Part shown: positions 36,004 through 44,893 of the stretch, one piece after another
Numbering within the stretch: position 1 is the first letter of the stretch
Layout of the letters: each line of letters opens with the position of its first letter
Source of the DNA: Planctomycetota bacterium
GTDB taxonomy: Bacteria; Planctomycetota; UBA1135; UBA2386
Assembly (NCBI GenBank): GCA_016713175.1
Contig: JADJPQ010000004.1
Location: forward strand, 620,001 to 684,000
Reading direction: 5' to 3'
Length of the DNA: 64,000 nucleotides
The notes under the pieces: generated by a model
What the model saw: only the letters and a program-made list of their open reading frames with translations
Told to the model about the DNA's origin: nothing
The model's database searches: none
Made by a program: the position numbers and the translations under genes

Positions 36004-36411
36004 CTAAGGCGGCGAATAGCGGGCCAGCAGGCGACACCACGACGCTGCGAACGCGCAGGCGCCGTGCCAGAGCGTGCGCAGCCACCACGGCACGTCCTGC
36101 AGCGCGTAGGCCTGTTCGACGACATACTCGACGAGGCCGCCGACGATCAGTCCGACGATGCCGACGAAGCCGGCGGCAAGCGTGGCCACGATCCGTGGGT
36201 TCGCCTGCGGCGGCAGCGGCACCGGTGGTCGTTCGGGGCGTGCTCGCCGCACGATCAGGTGCAGCGCGAAGGCCACTGCCACGATGCCCATCGCCTGCAG
36301 CGGATCGAGTTCCCACTTGCGGAAGCGCGCGATGCCGAGCACCCACAGCGCGGCGATCGGCGCGGGCAGCAGCTGCAGCAAGCGGGTGAACGGATGGCGG
36401 CGAGCAGGCAT
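36004..36411 (-). CDS. Small four-span membrane protein
   Basis: 135 residues from the ATG at 36411, chosen because the hydrophobic pattern begins there; upstream the frame is Arg/Pro-rich shadow of the dehydrogenase gene. Predicted spans: LLPAPIAALWVLGIARF, AMGIVAVAFALHLIV, IVATLAAGFVGIVGLIVGGLVEYV, and TLWHGACAFAASWC. No family recognised. It lies 11 bp downstream of the MDR dehydrogenase stop on the same strand and abuts the convergent cysteine synthase stop with no spacer. Confidence 0.6.
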   Translation of the reverse strand: MPARRHPFTRLLQLLPAPIAALWVLGIARFRKWELDPLQAMGIVAVAFALHLIVRRARPERPPVPLPPQANPRIVATLAAGFVGIVGLIVGGLVEYVVEQAYALQDVPWWLRTLWHGACAFAASWCRLLARYSPP

Positions 36412-36422
36412 CGGACGGCGGT

Positions 36423-37391
36423 TCAGGGAGAGCCCAGGTCGAGCAGCACCTTCAAGGTGCCGCGGCTGGACGCGTGGCGGAACGCGGTGAGCCCATCCGC
36501 CAGAGGGTAACGGGCAGCGACCAGCCGTTCGACCGGAACCGCATGTTGCGCCAGTGCCGCCAGCGCCGGGGCGAAGCGGCCGCAGCGCGAACCGACGATC
36601 CGCAGTTCGTGGATCACGACCAGGGCGAGGTCGGCGGTGACGGGACGTTCGGTCGTGGTCTTCAGCACGACGAGGCCGCGCGGCTGCAAGAGCGGCAGCA
36701 CCGCTGGCAGCACCGCGGGATTGCCAGAGGCGTCGACCGCCAACGGGAATGGCGCGACCGACGCGGCCGGGCGGTCCGTTTCGAGCAGGCCGGTCGCGAA
36801 CGCCGTCGAGGGCGGCAACAACGCACGGCGTTCGGGATGGCGGCCGGCCATCGTCACGCGATGGCCCAGTCGGGCCAGGGCCCATGCGCACAGGATGCCG
36901 AGTTTGCCGTCGCCGATGACCAGCGCGCGATCGGGTGCTCGGTCGCCGAGTTCGGTCTGCAGGTGCAGCGCCGCTGCCAGCGGTTCGGTGAACGTCGCGG
37001 CGACATCGTCGATCTCGTCGGGCACCGCCAGCAGGTTGCGGTCGGGCAGCGACAGGATCTCGGCGAATGCGCCCGGTTGGCCGACGATGCCGAGCACCGT
37101 GCGTTCGGCGCAGTGGCGGCTGTCGCCGGCCTGGCACCGGGCGCACGTTCCGCAGCCGGCATTGATCTCGCCGACGACGCGGCGGCCGCGCAGCCGCCCA
37201 TCGAGGGCAACGCCGACGAATTCGTGGCCCGGCACGCCGGTGAAGCCCAGGTAGCCCTTGGCCAGCGCCTGGTCGGTGGCGCAGATGCCGGCCAGGGTGA
37301 CCCGGACCCGGGTCCAGCCCGGTCGGGCCGGCGGTTCGGGCAGGTCGGTCCGGAACGTCAGGTTTCCGTGTTCGAGGTAGAGGCCGCGCAC
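36423..37391 (-). CDS. Zinc-dependent MDR alcohol dehydrogenase
   Basis: 322 residues of the medium-chain dehydrogenase/reductase family. Catalytic zinc ligands: Cys37 (AGICATD) and His56-Glu57 (VPGHEFVG). Four structural-zinc cysteines are at 80, 83, 86 and 94. The Rossmann NAD(P) site is ALVIGDGKLGILCAWAL. It is slightly short (most members are 335-380) because the substrate lobe is compact. Oxidises or reduces an unidentified alcohol. Probably co-transcribed with the small membrane protein, and divergent from the membrane acyltransferase-like gene (27 bp between starts), which may share its promoter region. Confidence 0.9.
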   Translation of the reverse strand: MRGLYLEHGNLTFRTDLPEPPARPGWTRVRVTLAGICATDQALAKGYLGFTGVPGHEFVGVALDGRLRGRRVVGEINAGCGTCARCQAGDSRHCAERTVLGIVGQPGAFAEILSLPDRNLLAVPDEIDDVAATFTEPLAAALHLQTELGDRAPDRALVIGDGKLGILCAWALARLGHRVTMAGRHPERRALLPPSTAFATGLLETDRPAASVAPFPLAVDASGNPAVLPAVLPLLQPRGLVVLKTTTERPVTADLALVVIHELRIVGSRCGRFAPALAALAQHAVPVERLVAARYPLADGLTAFRHASSRGTLKVLLDLGSP

Positions 37392-37418
37392 GTCGCGGCG
37401 TCATCCTAGCGGTCGCCG

Positions 37419-38579
37419 ATGCATGAGCACGCCGAACTGTCGTCTCCGCCGCTGCAAAGATCCGACGAGCGCTTGCCGGCGCTGGACTGGTTGCGCGGTC
37501 TGGTGATGGCGTTGATGGCGGTCGATCATGTCGATGCCGTCGTCAATGCGCACCATGCGCAGGGGGATTCGGTGGCCTGGCAGCAGCCGTATCCGCTGTC
37601 GGCGCCGGACTTCCTGACGCGCTTCTGCACGCATCTGTGCGCGCCGACGTTCGTGTTCCTGGCGGGCGCCGGCATCGCGTTGTCGCGGGCGGGCACCGGT
37701 CATCTGATCGCGCGGGGGCTCGTGCTGGTGGTGCTGGAGCTGACGTTGGTGTCGTCGTACTGGCGCGCCGGCGAAGGTGGCGGCGGCTGGTCGTTGTTCG
37801 CGCTGCCGGTGTTCGTGCAGGTGATCGCCGCGATCGGGGTCGCGATGATCGCCGCGGCGCTTCTGCGCCGCGCGCCTTCCATGGTGTTGGCGGTGCTGAT
37901 CGTTGGGCTGCTGGTCGCGACCGAACTGGTGCGCGGCTCTGCCGGCACGGGTTGGGCCCAGCCACTGTGGCGTTCGCTGTCGTTCACCGGCGGCACGTGG
38001 CGTGCCGACGGTGGTCGCGGCTGGCCGGTCGACGTGATGGTGCTGTATCCCGTGCTGCCGTGGGTGCCGGTGATGCTCGGCGGTCTGTGGTTTGGCCGGC
38101 GGCTGCAGGCGGGCACGGTGACGCCCGTTCGCGTCGCGCTGGCCGGAGTCGTGGCGATCGCGGCGTTCGGCGTGGTGCGGTGGCTCGATGGCTTTGGCAA
38201 CATGCAGCTGCACCGGCGGGGTCCGGGCGTGCTCGAGTGGTTGCACAACAGCAAGTACCCGCCGAGCTTCACGTTCCTGGCGCTCGAACTCGGTCTGATG
38301 GCGCTGGTGCTGGCGGCGTTGCTGGCCTGGCAGCGGCGTCGACGCCCGATCTGGCGTGCCAATCCGCTGCGGATCCTCGGTCAGGTGCCGATGTTCTTCT
38401 ATCTGTTGCACCTGCCGTTGATCGGACTGGGCGTGGCGCTTGGCGTGCTGCCGACCGGGGCGACGTTCGTGACGTCGTGGTGGGGCGCCGTGCTGGTCGT
38501 CGCGCTGGCGCTGCCGCTGTGCGCGGGTTATCGCTGGTACAAGCAGACGTTCCGGCACCGGTGGACGCGGTATCTGTGA
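37419..38579 (+). CDS. Multi-pass membrane protein, DUF1624 / acyltransferase-like
   Basis: 386 residues with about ten membrane spans. The first segment, RLPALDWLRGLVMALMAVDHVD, carries the R-x-x-x-x-D-x-x-RG...M-x-x-DH pattern of DUF1624 and heparan-N-acetyltransferase-like membrane acyltransferases, in which a membrane histidine is thought to act. FCTHLCAPTFVFLAGAG, MVLYPVLPWVPVMLGG, and LGQVPMFFYLLHLPLI follow the family order. The role would be acyl transfer to a lipid or sugar across the membrane; the substrate is unknown. The 216 bp downstream (38580-38795) show no gene or convincing terminator. Confidence 0.85.
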   Translation: MHEHAELSSPPLQRSDERLPALDWLRGLVMALMAVDHVDAVVNAHHAQGDSVAWQQPYPLSAPDFLTRFCTHLCAPTFVFLAGAGIALSRAGTGHLIARGLVLVVLELTLVSSYWRAGEGGGGWSLFALPVFVQVIAAIGVAMIAAALLRRAPSMVLAVLIVGLLVATELVRGSAGTGWAQPLWRSLSFTGGTWRADGGRGWPVDVMVLYPVLPWVPVMLGGLWFGRRLQAGTVTPVRVALAGVVAIAAFGVVRWLDGFGNMQLHRRGPGVLEWLHNSKYPPSFTFLALELGLMALVLAALLAWQRRRRPIWRANPLRILGQVPMFFYLLHLPLIGLGVALGVLPTGATFVTSWWGAVLVVALALPLCAGYRWYKQTFRHRWTRYL

Positions 38580-38795
38580 CCGGGCTGGTCAGCCGGTCGC
38601 GGTGGTCAGGTCGAGCAGCAGGCGCGATCTTTGGCGGGAGGCGACGGGGCGGCTTCGGTGGGCAGCGAGTGCGCTCCTGCTTCGTGCTCCCGGACGGCTC
38701 CCTGATGCGTCGGACCGGGGGCTCGGCGAGGTGCCGACGTGGCGGGCCAGGGGGAGCGGCGGGGCCCGGCTATTTGGCGGTTCGGGTACGGCGGC

Positions 38796-39623
38796 TCAGT
38801 AGCTCTCGTCCGGCCCGGGGAACGCCCCTTGCCGCACATCGGCGCCGAACGCGCGCAGCGCCGAGTCGATCGCCTTGCCGAGTTCGGCATACCGACGCAC
38901 GAACCGCGGCCGGAACTTGCTGAACAAGCCCAGCATGTCCGCGGTGACCAGGATCTGGCCATCGACGTGCGGCCCGGCGCCGATGCCGATCACCGGGATC
39001 GTCACCGCCTTCGCCACTTTCCGGCCGAGCGCCGCCGGCACCTTCTCGAGCACCAGTGCGAACGCGCCGGCCTGTTCGAGGCCCTTGGCGTCGGCGACGA
39101 TCCGTCGCTGTTCCGCCGGATCGATGCCGCGCGCCTTGTAGCTGCCGAACTGATGGATGCTCTGCGGCGTCAGACCGAGATGGCCCATCACCGGAATGCC
39201 GGCTTCGACCAGCCGCGCGACGGTGGCGAGCACCGGCGCGCCGCCTTCGAGCTTGACCGCCTCGACCAGGCCTTCCTTCAGCAGCCGGCCAGCCGAGCGC
39301 AGTGCGTCTTCAGTGGAGACCTGATAGCTGAGGAACGGCAGGTCGCCGACCACCAGCGCGCGCTTGCAGGCGCGGGCGACCAGTTCGCAGTGGTAGACCG
39401 TCTGGTCCATCGTCACCGACACGGTCGTGTCGCGGCCCTGCACGACCATGGCCATCGAGTCACCGACCAGCACGACATCGATGCCGGCCTGATCGAGCAG
39501 GCCGGCGAACAGGTGGTCGTAGGCGGTCAGCGCGACGATCCGTTCGCGCTGCTGCTTCATCTCGCGCAGCGCGGCGGTGGTGATCTTCGTCCGTGGCGGC
39601 GGTTGCGGTCTGGCGGCGGCCAT
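38796..39623 (-). CDS. panB: 3-methyl-2-oxobutanoate hydroxymethyltransferase
   Basis: 275 residues from the ATG at 39623, the usual PanB size; the longer in-frame start overlaps pcnB and adds an Arg-rich tract. PanB adds a one-carbon unit from methylene-tetrahydrofolate to alpha-ketoisovalerate in pantothenate (CoA) synthesis. Family motifs: IVALTAYDHLFAGLLD, VGDSMAMVVQG with the Mg2+-binding Asp near 55, VKLEGG, MGHLGLTPQSIHQFGSYKARG, catalytic Glu in LVLEKVP, and IPVIGIGAGPHVDGQILV. It begins 4 bp after the pcnB stop. Linkage of panB to pcnB is known from proteobacteria (E. coli pcnB-folK-panBC), which supports both calls. panC is not here. Confidence 0.95.
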   Translation of the reverse strand: MAAARPQPPPRTKITTAALREMKQQRERIVALTAYDHLFAGLLDQAGIDVVLVGDSMAMVVQGRDTTVSVTMDQTVYHCELVARACKRALVVGDLPFLSYQVSTEDALRSAGRLLKEGLVEAVKLEGGAPVLATVARLVEAGIPVMGHLGLTPQSIHQFGSYKARGIDPAEQRRIVADAKGLEQAGAFALVLEKVPAALGRKVAKAVTIPVIGIGAGPHVDGQILVTADMLGLFSKFRPRFVRRYAELGKAIDSALRAFGADVRQGAFPGPDESY

Positions 39624-39627
39624 CACC

Positions 39628-42261
39628 TCACCAGTCGCCAAACGTGTCGGGTTCGCGTTCGGGCGGCGGCGCCGGCGGCGGTGCATCACCGCCCCCGGGC
39701 GGTGGCGGTGGCTTGTAGTCGTCGATGCCGCTGTCGTCGGGCAGCCGCGGCGCGCGGCGTTTGGGCCGGCCCTTGCCTTCGACGATCGAGCCGAACGTCG
39801 GCACGCGCTTGGGGTCGAGTTCGACGTCGAAGGCGGTCAGGTCGAGCGGCGGTGGTTCGATCACTTCGACCTTGCCGCGGCGGTCCTGATGGCGGGAGAC
39901 GACGTCGACGTCGCGGCCGGCCGCGCGCTGGCGGTTGCGGTCGTGCTGGCGTTCTTGGCCGCGTGGACCCTGTTGCGGGCGCCCCTGACCGTGGCGGTGC
40001 TGGCCCTGGTGCTGGCTTTGCTGGTGTTGGCCCGACTGCGGTTGGCCATGCTGCCGTTGACCGTGCTGCGGCTGGCCGTGCTGGTGCTGCCCATGCTGCG
40101 GCCGGCCTTGTTGGTGTTGCCGTTGGCCCGGGTGACCATGCGGTCGCCCCGGTTGTCCATGCTGGCTGTCCTCACCACGGCGCTGGCCGTCGGGACCCCG
40201 CGCCGGATCGTGACCGCGATCACGGTCGCGACCGCGGCGCCGACGTCGGCGACCACGCCGGCCCTCCTCGTGCTGGCCATGGCCCGATTGGTGGTCGGCT
40301 TGTGGTTCATTGCCGTCCGGATCGGTTTCAACCGGGGCAGGCAGGCCGGAACGGTCGATTTCGTCGGCCGCGTCACCCGCCGGTCCGGACTGGTCGGTCG
40401 GCGCGTCTGCGCCCAAGTCCGCGGACCTTGCCGGGTGATCCTCGGCGTCCGCCGCGGTGGTGTGCGCCTCGGTCGCCGCGTCCTGGCGGGAGCTGCGGTC
40501 GGCTCGGTCACCCGCATCGTCGCGCTGACCACGGCGGCGCCGACGCCGACGTCGGCGCCGACCCGGCTCGAAGCCCGGGCCGTCACCTTCACCCGGTTCG
40601 CCAGCCGATGCGGGCGAGCCGTCGTCGAATTCCGGAGCCGGCAAGCCGGTCGGCTCCTGTCGAAGGTCGTCGTCGCTCCGCGAATCGAACGGCGGCGGCT
40701 CGTCCGGATCCTCCGCCGGCGCACCGCCACTCGGCGTCGCGCGTTCGCCATCGGCGATGTCGGGCAGCACGGCGTTGGGATCGACGTGGTGAGAAGGACC
40801 GTCGTCGCCCCGGTCGCGACCGCGTCGCCGCCGGCGTCGCCGGCGCCGGCGACCTGGTTCGAACGGTTCGTCGCCCCGTTGCGCATCGGCGGGGCCGAAC
40901 GGCTGGTCGTGGCCAGCCTCGGGCTCATCGGGGCCGGAATAGGGGTTCGGCTCGTCGCTTGGCCCGTTCTGCCGGTCGTCGGTTTCGCCCTCGGCGAACG
41001 GCTCGGTTGGCCGTTCGTCATCGTGGCCATGATCGGCAACCGGCGCGCCGCGCGGACCGGCGGGCCGCGGCCCATACTCGGACCGCACACCCTCTGCCCG
41101 CGCCAACGCCTGCCATTCGCCCGCCATGGCCGGGTCGATCCCGGTCGCCAGCGACTGCAGTTCGAACAGATCGAGCGCTTCCCAGAAGTACGGCCCGTGC
41201 AGGAAGCCCTGCACCTTGAACCGCTTCTGCCCTTCGAGCTGCGGGAACCGGTGTTGCACGCCGCAGATCCGCTTCAGGCAGCCGGCATCGCGGCGCGACA
41301 GGCGCAACGTCGTGCTCAGCGGGCCAAGCAGTTCTTCCGCGATCGAGGTCGGGCTGCGCCCCGGCTGGTGCAGCGTCTCGAAGCCGACTGGCGTCGCGAA
41401 CAGCGTGCCGAGCAGCACCGGGTTGGCGGGCACACGGCCCTGGTGGACGACGTGGTCGAGCGCTTCGAGCAACCGCCAGAAGCCGACGCGGTCGGGCTGC
41501 GGCGCCCGGCCGAGGAACTCGGCCACGATCGGCAGCAGGCTGCGCATCGCGCCGATGTCGCGCAGCAACTGGAAGCTGTCGAGCGCGTGGCCGCCGCGGA
41601 GCAACCGCAGGATCTCTTCGAGCAGCCGCGGCGCCGACGCGCGCATCAGATCCGGCGCCACTTCGGCCATCGCCGCCAGCGTGTCGTCCTCGACGTGGAA
41701 GCCGAGCCGCCCGGCGAACTTGGCGGCCCGCAGGATCCGGACCGGATCCTCGCGGAATCGGACGCGCGGATCGCCGATGGTCCGGATCACCTTCGCGCGC
41801 ACGTCCTCGAGGCCGTTGGTGTAGTCGAGGATGCAGTTGCGGCTCGGATCCAGGAACAGCGCGTTGACGGTGAAGTCGCGGCGGAGCGCGTCCTCCTCGG
41901 CGGTGCCGAACTCGTTGTCGCGCGTGATCAGCAGGTCCTCGTCGTTGGTCTCCTGCGGCGTGCGCCGGAACGTCGAGACCTCGAGGATCTTGGTGTTGTT
42001 GTGGAAGTGCAGATGCGCCAGCTTGAAGCGGCGGCCGATGATCCGGCAGTTGCGCGGGAACGTGCGCTTGACCTGCTGCGGGCGGGCCTCGGTGGCGATG
42101 TCGTAGTCCTTGGGCGACCGCTCGAGCAGCAGATCGCGGACACAGCCGCCAACCAGATAGGCCTCGTAACCCCGCGCGATCAGGCGCTGCGTGGCTTGGA
42201 TCGCGTCGCGGTCCAGCTTGCGCAGGTCGATGCCGGATGGGGATAGGATCGTGGGCTCGAT
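39628..42261 (-). CDS. pcnB: Poly(A) polymerase I / CCA-transferase family protein with long disordered tail; probable ATC start
   Basis: The head is a clear class II nucleotidyltransferase: GYEAYLVGGCVRDLLLE, KDYDIAT with the metal-binding D-x-D (52, 54), and RRDFTVNALFLD, then the RNA-binding helices (REDPVRILRAAKFAGRLGF). No ATG, GTG or TTG occurs in frame between the upstream TGA at 42322-42324 and a GTG at 41802, which would delete the catalytic site. The best start is ATC at 42261 with AGGA nine bases upstream, giving 877 residues; ATC at 42249 is an alternative. E. coli pcnB starts at AUU, a known precedent. The head ends near 395. Residues 396-877 are disordered, with poly-Arg blocks, QHGQ repeats and a Pro-rich end. 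It lies between dcd and panB on the same strand. Confidence 0.85.
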   Translation of the reverse strand: MEPTILSPSGIDLRKLDRDAIQATQRLIARGYEAYLVGGCVRDLLLERSPKDYDIATEARPQQVKRTFPRNCRIIGRRFKLAHLHFHNNTKILEVSTFRRTPQETNDEDLLITRDNEFGTAEEDALRRDFTVNALFLDPSRNCILDYTNGLEDVRAKVIRTIGDPRVRFREDPVRILRAAKFAGRLGFHVEDDTLAAMAEVAPDLMRASAPRLLEEILRLLRGGHALDSFQLLRDIGAMRSLLPIVAEFLGRAPQPDRVGFWRLLEALDHVVHQGRVPANPVLLGTLFATPVGFETLHQPGRSPTSIAEELLGPLSTTLRLSRRDAGCLKRICGVQHRFPQLEGQKRFKVQGFLHGPYFWEALDLFELQSLATGIDPAMAGEWQALARAEGVRSEYGPRPAGPRGAPVADHGHDDERPTEPFAEGETDDRQNGPSDEPNPYSGPDEPEAGHDQPFGPADAQRGDEPFEPGRRRRRRRRRRGRDRGDDGPSHHVDPNAVLPDIADGERATPSGGAPAEDPDEPPPFDSRSDDDLRQEPTGLPAPEFDDGSPASAGEPGEGDGPGFEPGRRRRRRRRRRGQRDDAGDRADRSSRQDAATEAHTTAADAEDHPARSADLGADAPTDQSGPAGDAADEIDRSGLPAPVETDPDGNEPQADHQSGHGQHEEGRRGRRRRRRGRDRDRGHDPARGPDGQRRGEDSQHGQPGRPHGHPGQRQHQQGRPQHGQHQHGQPQHGQRQHGQPQSGQHQQSQHQGQHRHGQGRPQQGPRGQERQHDRNRQRAAGRDVDVVSRHQDRRGKVEVIEPPPLDLTAFDVELDPKRVPTFGSIVEGKGRPKRRAPRLPDDSGIDDYKPPPPPGGGDAPPPAPPPEREPDTFGDW

Positions 42262-42367
42262 CGTCGTAGGTCCTACAGACTTGGGAAGATGGGGGCGTTC
42301 TAGCGTGCCGGTGGTATCGGCTCAACGCTCGGCTGGACCTTATTGCTGGGGGGCCCGGCTCCCGGGC

Positions 42368-43465
42368 TCAGCCGCGGAAGTGCTTGCTGAGCTTCAACCC
42401 CTGCCCCTGGTAGTGCGAACTGAGCCGCCGATCGCCATACACGACCTCCGGCTCCTCCAGCGTCCGGAAGAACTCCAGCTTGAAGAACACCTGCCCGTCC
42501 TCCAGCAGGAACGGCACGTCGTGCGGCCGCACTTCCAGCACCGCCCGGGTCCCGTGCTCGCCGCCAAACCCGTTGTCGAAGAAACCGGCGTAGTTGGTCC
42601 GCAGTTCGCCGATGCCGACGTCATATGCGACCATCTCGGCCGCCAGATGCCGCGGCACCCGGATCCGTTCCTTGCTGGCGAAGATGTAGAACTCCTCGGG
42701 CACGACGATGAACCGGCCGTCCCGCGGTTCCTGGATCGCTTCGAAGAACTGATCGGCGTCGTGGCCGCCTTCGTTCTGCAAGTCGACGATCCCCGAATAC
42801 CGGCGCGCGACGTAGCCGATCGGGCCGGTGAGATCCCGGTCCCGCCGGATCGCGACGCCCATGCACAGACCGCGGTCGACCTTGAGCTTGCTGGCCGGCA
42901 GCGGCTTGCCGTGGTCGTCGAACAGCAGCGGCGAACGGGCATGTTCGTGCCGCAGTTCGTCGTCGGTCAGCGCCGAATGGCCCTGCGAGAAGCGGATCTG
43001 GCACAGCGACAGCCCGGTGCGGATCCGGACCGGGAAGCTGCGCGGCACGATCTCGAGGAACAGTGGTCCGGTGTAGCCGGGCGGTACCGTCTCGAAGCGG
43101 CCGCAGCGGTCGGCGAGCAGGCGGGTGAACAGGTCGAGGCGGCCGGTCGACGACTTCGGGTTGGCGCGGATCAGGTACGGCAGCGGCTTCTCGATCCGTT
43201 CCAGCAGCGGGACGATGTAGCAGTGACCCTTCTCGAGGACCGCGCCGTCGGTCAGGTCGAACGTGTAGAGCGTCATCTCCTCGAGGCGGTCGGCGACCCG
43301 GACGTTCTCCGGCAGGAAGCCGCTGCGAACGCGGTAGCCGCGGGTCGCCAGGCGCAGGTCGAGGGAGCTGGGTTGGACCTGGGTGGGGGCGATCGCCGGG
43401 CTCGAGGCGAGCGCGCCCTGTTCGATCAGCTTCTTGATCTGCTGGAACACCAGGATGCCGTCCAT
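42368..43465 (-). CDS. dcd: dCTP deaminase, two-domain 2'-deoxycytidine 5'-triphosphate deaminase type
   Basis: 365 residues, the long form of COG0717, about twice the E. coli Dcd. The N-terminal unit has VQPSSLDLRLATRGYRV and RANPKSSTGRLDLFTRL, the deaminase active-site core (S-x-GR plus D). The C-terminal unit repeats the fold with YVARRYSGIVDLQNEG. The ATG at 43465 leads straight into FQQIKKLIEQGALA. Converts dCTP to dUTP for dTMP synthesis and keeps dCTP pools balanced. It lies 106 bp upstream of pcnB and may share its transcript. Confidence 0.88.
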   Translation of the reverse strand: MDGILVFQQIKKLIEQGALASSPAIAPTQVQPSSLDLRLATRGYRVRSGFLPENVRVADRLEEMTLYTFDLTDGAVLEKGHCYIVPLLERIEKPLPYLIRANPKSSTGRLDLFTRLLADRCGRFETVPPGYTGPLFLEIVPRSFPVRIRTGLSLCQIRFSQGHSALTDDELRHEHARSPLLFDDHGKPLPASKLKVDRGLCMGVAIRRDRDLTGPIGYVARRYSGIVDLQNEGGHDADQFFEAIQEPRDGRFIVVPEEFYIFASKERIRVPRHLAAEMVAYDVGIGELRTNYAGFFDNGFGGEHGTRAVLEVRPHDVPFLLEDGQVFFKLEFFRTLEEPEVVYGDRRLSSHYQGQGLKLSKHFRG

Positions 43466-43520
43466 GGGGCCGCACGGTAGCGGCGTGGAGGCGCCTGGCC
43501 AACGGCGGCGTTGCGAACGT

Positions 43521-44429
43521 TCAGCGCCCGGCGGCGAGCAGCGCGAACGTCCGGCTGATCGCGCTGGCGGGCACGCGCAGTTCGAGGGTCGCAGGGGCGG
43601 CGACGTTGCCGGCGAACACCGGTTCGCCGAGCGCCGCACGCAGCCGCTGCTGCCACGAGAACGCGTCGGCCGTTGGCAGTGCCGCGACGATGCAGGTCGG
43701 TTGCCAGAACCAGGGACAGGACTCTGCGGGCACGCCGGCAGCTTGCAGCCACGGGCGCACGCGGGTGGCGAACGTGTCCAGCGAGTCGTCGCCGGCATCG
43801 GCGGTCAGCAAGGTGCGGCGTTGCGGCAGGTCGATCGTACGGGTGCGGACTTCGTGGTCGTTCAGCGTGGCCGCCACCGCGGTCAACCAATTCCTCTCCT
43901 CGGCATCGTCGGCTTCCGCGATCGCCGGCCATCGCGTGCCGTCGTCGATTCCGCGACGGGGCAGCGTGACCTTGGGCAGTGCGCGCAACAGGAACAGTGC
44001 CGTGCGGGGATAGGCGAGCAGCGACGTCCTGCCGTTGTCGGCCTCGGCGAGTCCGAAGTGGGGGTAGATCCACCGGTCATCCTGCAACGGTGGGGAGCGC
44101 AGCGGCAGCTTCGTCGAGATCCGGGGCCAGACGTTCGTGGTCAGGACGAAGGGGCGGCGGCGCTGTTCGAGAGTGTCGGCGACGCGGTCGGCCCACGGGC
44201 GGTCCTCGTGTGGCTCGAGACTCGTCAGCAACCGGGACTCGGCGGCTTCGAGGTCTGGTGCCGGGACGTCGAGGAACAGCACGTTCACTCTGGGGCCGGG
44301 ACCGGGGACCTTCTCGATGCGGGCGGCGAATCCCGCGTGGACGAGCTGGGCGCGCCAGCGAGACTGACGTCGCTGGTCGATCGGTTGCCACGCCGATTCG
44401 ATCGGCACGGGAAACGGCGCGAGCGCCAT
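43521..44429 (-). CDS. Conserved-looking hypothetical protein, soluble
   Basis: 302 residues from the ATG at 44429. I do not recognise the family. It lacks a signal peptide and membrane spans, and has a regular alpha/beta composition with Trp-rich segments (PLQDDRWIYPHFGLAEADNG, WPRISTKLPLRSPPL, WLQAAGVPAESCPWFWQP). Starts at a Pro/Trp-rich N terminus (FPVPIESAWQPIDQRR). Divergent from the Nudix gene by 38 bp, and 55 bp upstream of dcd on the same strand. Nucleotide metabolism by association is a guess. Confidence 0.65.
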   Translation of the reverse strand: MALAPFPVPIESAWQPIDQRRQSRWRAQLVHAGFAARIEKVPGPGPRVNVLFLDVPAPDLEAAESRLLTSLEPHEDRPWADRVADTLEQRRRPFVLTTNVWPRISTKLPLRSPPLQDDRWIYPHFGLAEADNGRTSLLAYPRTALFLLRALPKVTLPRRGIDDGTRWPAIAEADDAEERNWLTAVAATLNDHEVRTRTIDLPQRRTLLTADAGDDSLDTFATRVRPWLQAAGVPAESCPWFWQPTCIVAALPTADAFSWQQRLRAALGEPVFAGNVAAPATLELRVPASAISRTFALLAAGR

Positions 44430-44467
44430 GGCGGGCACGGTAGCCGAGCGTAGGCTCTGCGGCGACG

Positions 44468-44893
44468 ATGAACGTTCCACCGAAGTCGCAGCCAACCCAC
44501 ATTCTCGCCGCCGGCGGCATCGTCCGGCGATCAGGGCCAGGCGGCGTCGAAATCGCCATCGTGCAGCGGCGGCGGCATGGCGATCTGTCGTTGCCCAAGG
44601 GCAAGGTCGATCGCGGCGAAGGGCTTCAGGCGGCAGCGGTGCGGGAGGTGCGGGAGGAAACCGGGTGTCTGGCGGCGATCGTGGGCCCACCGGACTTCGC
44701 GGAATACGAGGTCGGCGGGATCCCGAAGGTGGTGGTGTTCTTCCCGATGGATCTGTTGGCGGTCGGCGCGATCGAGGATGCCGACGAGGTCGCGGACGTG
44801 GTCTGGATGACGCCGGATGCGGCGTTGACCAGGTTGTCGTATGCGGGGGAACGACAGGTGCTTCGGCGGATGTCCCCGCCAATCGGCGGCTAG
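44468..44893 (+). CDS. Nudix hydrolase
   Basis: 141 residues. The Nudix box is complete: G45-x5-E51-x7-R59-E60-V-x-E63-E64-x-G66, with LPKGKVDRGE ahead. The opening HILAAGGIVRRSGPGGVEIAIVQR matches diadenosine polyphosphate or NDP-sugar hydrolases of the MutT/DIPP type. Cytoplasmic house-cleaning of nucleoside diphosphate derivatives is the expected role. It sits divergent from the unknown gene and near dcd, an assortment of nucleotide-pool enzymes, though no operon links them. Downstream, 144 bp hold no gene before the broken radical SAM. Confidence 0.92.
   Translation: MNVPPKSQPTHILAAGGIVRRSGPGGVEIAIVQRRRHGDLSLPKGKVDRGEGLQAAAVREVREETGCLAAIVGPPDFAEYEVGGIPKVVVFFPMDLLAVGAIEDADEVADVVWMTPDAALTRLSYAGERQVLRRMSPPIGG

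Noticed and set aside
38580..38795. Small gene in the gap between the membrane protein and panB
   Set aside because: Frames in this interval are short and compositionally like shadows. There is no start with a ribosome site and no homology I recognise.
39577..42246. An 889-codon open frame opposite pcnB
   Set aside because: The Arg/Leu-rich translation mirrors the repetitive tail of pcnB, and there is no recognisable domain.
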